This document shows, in pieces, positions 61,407-64,000 of a DNA stretch of 64,000 bases. The stretch is from positions 1-64,000 of the forward strand of contig JAUZRQ010000010.1 of NCBI GenBank assembly GCA_030950365.1. The letters run 5' to 3'. How positions within the stretch are numbered: position 1 is the stretch's first letter; every line of letters begins with the position of its first letter. The notes beneath the pieces are model-generated. The model saw only the letters and a list, made by a program, of their open reading frames with translations, was not told the origin of the DNA and made no database searches. The translations under genes and the position numbers were made by a program. The DNA is from Candidatus Zhuqueibacterota bacterium (GTDB lineage Bacteria; Zhuqueibacterota; Zhuqueibacteria; Zhuqueibacterales; Geothermadaptataceae).

Positions 61407-63373
61407 GGATCCACCCATTTGCCGTGTTTGCGGATCAGCTCGATGAGCCGCTCGTCGGCCTCGCTTTCGGGGATATTGCGCTCGACGCACTCTTTACCGA
61501 CAAACAGATTCACCTTCCCCGGCCCGGCGCCAACATAGCCGAAATCGGCGTCGGCCATTTCACCTGGCCCATTAACGATGCAGCCCATGATGGCGATTTT
61601 CACGCCCTTGAGATGGCCGGTTTTGGATTTGATCCGCTCCGTGGTGGTTTGCAAATTGAACAAGGTGCGGCCGCAGGACGGGCAGGAAATGAACTCGGTT
61701 TTGGAAATGCGCAGCCGCGCCGCCTGCAAAAGAATGTAGCTAAACCGGCTCGCCTGCTCGGCGGTCAGGTCGCCATCGATCCACACGCCGTCACCGATGC
61801 CGTCGCACATGAGGCTGCCCAGGGTAGCCGCGGCGTCGAGCTGCCAGTTGGCGAAGCCCGCGGGCACCCGGTAGGCCAGCACGATCGGGGCGTTGAAACC
61901 GAGTTTGGCCAGCCAGCCAACCGCCTGACGCACATTGCCCACGCCACCCGGGGTATCGGCGGGCATTTCCAGGCCGATGATGATGGGCCAGTAGTCGATT
62001 TCGGCGCAAGCCTGAATCAGCGCCTGCAACCGCTCGCGGAAACGCTCGGGACGGAACCGGCCCGGCGCAAAACCGGTGAAATGCGCGTAAACCGGCAGCG
62101 CGCGTTTTTGCGCCTCACGGAGGATTTCAGTCTGAGGCCCTGCCGTATCACCGTCGTCGTCCACCCGGATGCGGATGCCGCGAACCGCGCCGTCGGTGTC
62201 ATCAAAATGCACCGACGGTAGCCAGTCGGTCAACGCGATCTCAGCCCGCCCCATGAGCCACTCCGGGCGGGACATGTCGCCATTACTGGCATTCAGCACG
62301 CGCAGAGAAGGCCCTTCGGCCAGTTTCGCATCGGCGGAAACGGCTACCCGCACCGGCTCGCCGCCGCCAATCGCTGCGCCGATCACTGGCACCTTATAGC
62401 TCTGCCACCGGTTGGATTGAAACGGTGGGAACGCCCGCAAATAGTCTTTTTCGGAAATCAGCGGCGGTTGCGATTCGGCTGCCTGCCAGCGGCGGTTGTA
62501 TTTTGCCACCAGCGCCTTCGCCACCGGAATTTCGTGGATGGCGTCCTCGGTGAGCGACACCCGGATGGTGTCGCCGATGCCATCTTCCAGCAGCGCACCG
62601 ATGCCGACGGCAGACTTTGCCCGGCCGTCCTCGCCATCGCCGGCCTCGGTGACTCCGAGGTGAAACGGATAGGTCATGCCCAACTCGACCATGCGCGCCG
62701 CCAGCAGCCGGTAGGCCTGTATCATCACCTGCGGATTGGAAGCCTTCATGGACACCACGATATCACGGTAGGTCCAGTCCTCGCAGATGCGAATGAACTC
62801 CAGCGCCGATTCGACCATACCCTCGGGGGTGTCGCCGTAGCGGTTCATGATGCGATCGGACAGTGAGCCGTGGTTGACACCGATGCGCATGGCCACGCCA
62901 TTTTGTTTGCATTTTTTCACCAACGGGGAAAAGCGCTCGTACACACGCTCCAGCTCGGCGTTGTATTCGGCATCGGAGTATTCTTTGACTTCGAATTTCT
63001 TTTTGTCGGCGTAATTGCCGGGATTGATGCGCACCTTTTCGACGATCTCCGCGGCTACCAGCGCAGCATTGGGGGTGTAGTGAATGTCGGCTACCAGCGG
63101 CACATGCACCCGGGCCGCCCGCAGCCGTTTTTTGATTTCGCGCAAATTCTCCGCCTCTTTGATCGAGGGCGCGGTCAGCCGCACGATTTCGCAGCCGGCC
63201 TCAGCCAGCTCGATCACCTCGCGCACCGCCGCCTCGGTGTCCATCGTATCGGCGATGGTCATGGACTGAATGCGGATGGGGTTGTTGCCGCCAATGCCCA
63301 CATCCCCCACCATGACCTCGTGGGTTTTACGCCGGCGGTATTGAAACAGGTTTTCACAATAGCGTTTCATCAT
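61403..63373 (-). CDS. ispG: 4-hydroxy-3-methylbut-2-enyl diphosphate synthase (IspG/GcpE), large form
   Basis: 656 residues, the long IspG form with an inserted middle domain (about 300-540) as in plants, chlamydiae and many FCB bacteria; the short form is about 370. It reduces MEcPP to HMBPP in the MEP isoprenoid pathway. The TIM-barrel start (RKTHEVMVGDVGIGGNNPIRIQSM, DIHYTPNAALVAAE, RINPGNYADKKKF) and the [4Fe-4S] site (Cys564, Cys567 in SCPSCGRTLF; Cys598 and Glu605 near GCIVNGPGEM) are complete. The start may be either of two adjacent ATGs (63373 or 63370). It is the first gene of the run with LuxE and LuxC. Confidence 0.95.
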   Translation of the reverse strand: MMKRYCENLFQYRRRKTHEVMVGDVGIGGNNPIRIQSMTIADTMDTEAAVREVIELAEAGCEIVRLTAPSIKEAENLREIKKRLRAARVHVPLVADIHYTPNAALVAAEIVEKVRINPGNYADKKKFEVKEYSDAEYNAELERVYERFSPLVKKCKQNGVAMRIGVNHGSLSDRIMNRYGDTPEGMVESALEFIRICEDWTYRDIVVSMKASNPQVMIQAYRLLAARMVELGMTYPFHLGVTEAGDGEDGRAKSAVGIGALLEDGIGDTIRVSLTEDAIHEIPVAKALVAKYNRRWQAAESQPPLISEKDYLRAFPPFQSNRWQSYKVPVIGAAIGGGEPVRVAVSADAKLAEGPSLRVLNASNGDMSRPEWLMGRAEIALTDWLPSVHFDDTDGAVRGIRIRVDDDGDTAGPQTEILREAQKRALPVYAHFTGFAPGRFRPERFRERLQALIQACAEIDYWPIIIGLEMPADTPGGVGNVRQAVGWLAKLGFNAPIVLAYRVPAGFANWQLDAAATLGSLMCDGIGDGVWIDGDLTAEQASRFSYILLQAARLRISKTEFISCPSCGRTLFNLQTTTERIKSKTGHLKGVKIAIMGCIVNGPGEMADADFGYVGAGPGKVNLFVGKECVERNIPESEADERLIELIRKHGKWVDP

Positions 63374-63972
63374 CTATGCAAACCGGTCTTTAAGTTCGAA
63401 ATTTTGGGCTCTGTCGCATTGTAACTATTCAGCCCACTACCCGTCATTGGGAGGCTCCGTCAGCCGGCAGAGGCTCGCGATGAAGGATCATTTTATTTTT
63501 TTGTTCCAAAGGGCTGAATAGTTACGTCGCATTTCGAATGGTTCAGATTTATTAAAATAAGGGATTTGCGGAGGAAAATCAAGACGGAGTTGGCAGATAG
63601 CATGCCTCACGAATGGAGCAATAAGGAGCCCGCCAATTCCTTTCCAACCATACGCATCATCCGCAGGCCCTCCGTGTCCATCCGTGGCGTTTCTCAATGC
63701 GGCTGAATCGTGACCAGTTCCCGGTTTGAAGCCCACCAGCCAGTAAAACGATTTCTTCCAGTACTTCATTTTCGCTGTTTCATCCGCTTGCACGGGACTC
63801 TGGCATAAAATCCCATTGCGCAAAAAGTATTGACAAGCTGTAACATATTGTTTAACTTGAAACGTTGAGGAGGAAACGTCAAACTCAAGCCTTTCCGAAA
63901 GTCTCACCAGGACGCGCGCTTGCCCCTCGCCTTCCGGCAAGGCAACCTTTCATTCAATTTGGAGGGAGCATG
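63371..63972. other. Intergenic region with intact MITE-like element
   Basis: No gene; a frame on the minus strand (63488-63940) runs through the element's right half and has no family features. The region holds the element at 63421-63525, a TCCGTGTCCATCCGTGGCG repeat near 63671-63689 and GGCTGAATCGTGAC at 63701-63714, which resembles an element end. The ispG promoter and that of the next gene should be here. Confidence 0.6.
63421..63525. mobile_element. 105-bp MITE-like element with 8-bp target duplication
   Basis: GTAACTATTCAGCCC (63421-63435) and GGGCTGAATAGTTAC (63511-63525) are perfect 15-bp terminal inverted repeats. The element is bracketed by GTCGCATT (63413-63420) and GTCGCATT (63526-63533), a perfect 8-bp direct repeat. 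It has no coding capacity. Ends beginning GTAA with 8-bp duplications are typical of the IS66 family, so an IS66-type transposase may mobilise it. Confidence 0.85.
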
Positions 63973-64000
63973 ATGAACCTGAACAAAGCTCTGATTGCCG
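63973..64000 (+). CDS. Start of a gene cut by the window edge
   Basis: Only the first nine codons are visible (MNLNKALIA), behind a strong GGAGGG ribosome site at 63961-63966; ATG-ATG occurs at 63970/63973. The beginning looks like the basic-then-hydrophobic start of a signal peptide, but the product cannot be named. Confidence 0.55.

Noticed and set aside
63488-63940. 150-codon minus-strand frame near the right edge
   Set aside because: It runs into the right end of the MITE-like element and through spacer repeats; no ribosome site or domain.

Overview
The window carries about 40 protein-coding genes and no rRNA, tRNA or CRISPR array that I could recognise. The DNA is moderately GC-rich. 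Several secreted proteins end in a type IX secretion (Por) sorting module with the PNPFNP motif. There are also two-component 'propeller' sensor kinases and a TonB receptor with a carboxypeptidase-regulatory-like N-terminus. Together these point to a bacterium of the FCB superphylum, most plausibly a Calditrichota/KSB1-like lineage rather than a classical Bacteroidetes. The lineage is an inference; no marker gene in the window settles it. A bifunctional inositol-phosphate cytidylyltransferase/phosphotransferase-like gene hints at thermophilic or osmoadapted relatives.

Layout. 1-7.7 kb: two paralogous penicillin-acylase-family enzymes flank a YjiH-type transporter-like gene and a small membrane protein. 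8-13.6 kb: an SDR oxidoreductase, an iron/manganese superoxide dismutase with a clear terminator, then a propeller-type histidine kinase coupled to a NarL-type response regulator. 13.7-14.4 kb: a VapBC-type toxin-antitoxin pair whose toxin is frameshifted. 14.7-25 kb: a surface/secretion block containing a lone receiver domain, a repeat-rich endosialidase-chaperone (S74) protein, a small type-IX-sorted protein and a 2353-residue secreted protein with three FG-GAP/ASPIC modules. Related long palindromes stand before the receiver gene and before the giant gene. 25.7-32.1 kb: an AhpD-like gene with an in-frame TGA at the redox position (a probable selenoprotein), a zinc metalloprotease and a TonB-dependent receptor. 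32.2-44.2 kb: four sensor kinases in one minus-strand run with no DNA-binding output protein. 44.6-52.2 kb: a TPP-dependent enzyme, a sorbosone-dehydrogenase-like protein, a TIGR01777 epimerase, a TPR protein, DUF2461, and a MocA-XdhC molybdenum-cofactor pair. 52.5-55.1 kb: a thiamine-binding-type DUF77 protein, thioredoxin, and a sigma/anti-sigma/YbjQ operon joined by ATGA overlaps. 55.4-63.4 kb: DUF4202 plus the bifunctional CDP-alcohol enzyme, then IspG-LuxE-LuxC joined by 4-base overlaps and followed by a class III aminotransferase. The window ends at the first codons of another gene.

The intergenic DNA is unusually structured. It holds a 105-bp MITE-like element with 15-bp inverted ends and a perfect 8-bp target duplication, a diverged relative of it and an isolated end. 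It also holds three near-loopless palindromes with a shared TCCCAA/TTGGGA core, and several REP-like hairpins, two of which supply the stop codon of the neighbouring gene. The strongest candidates for something new are the selenocysteine AhpD-like protein with its putative SECIS hairpin, the LuxE-LuxC-aminotransferase cluster, the four-kinase run without output, and the palindrome families.
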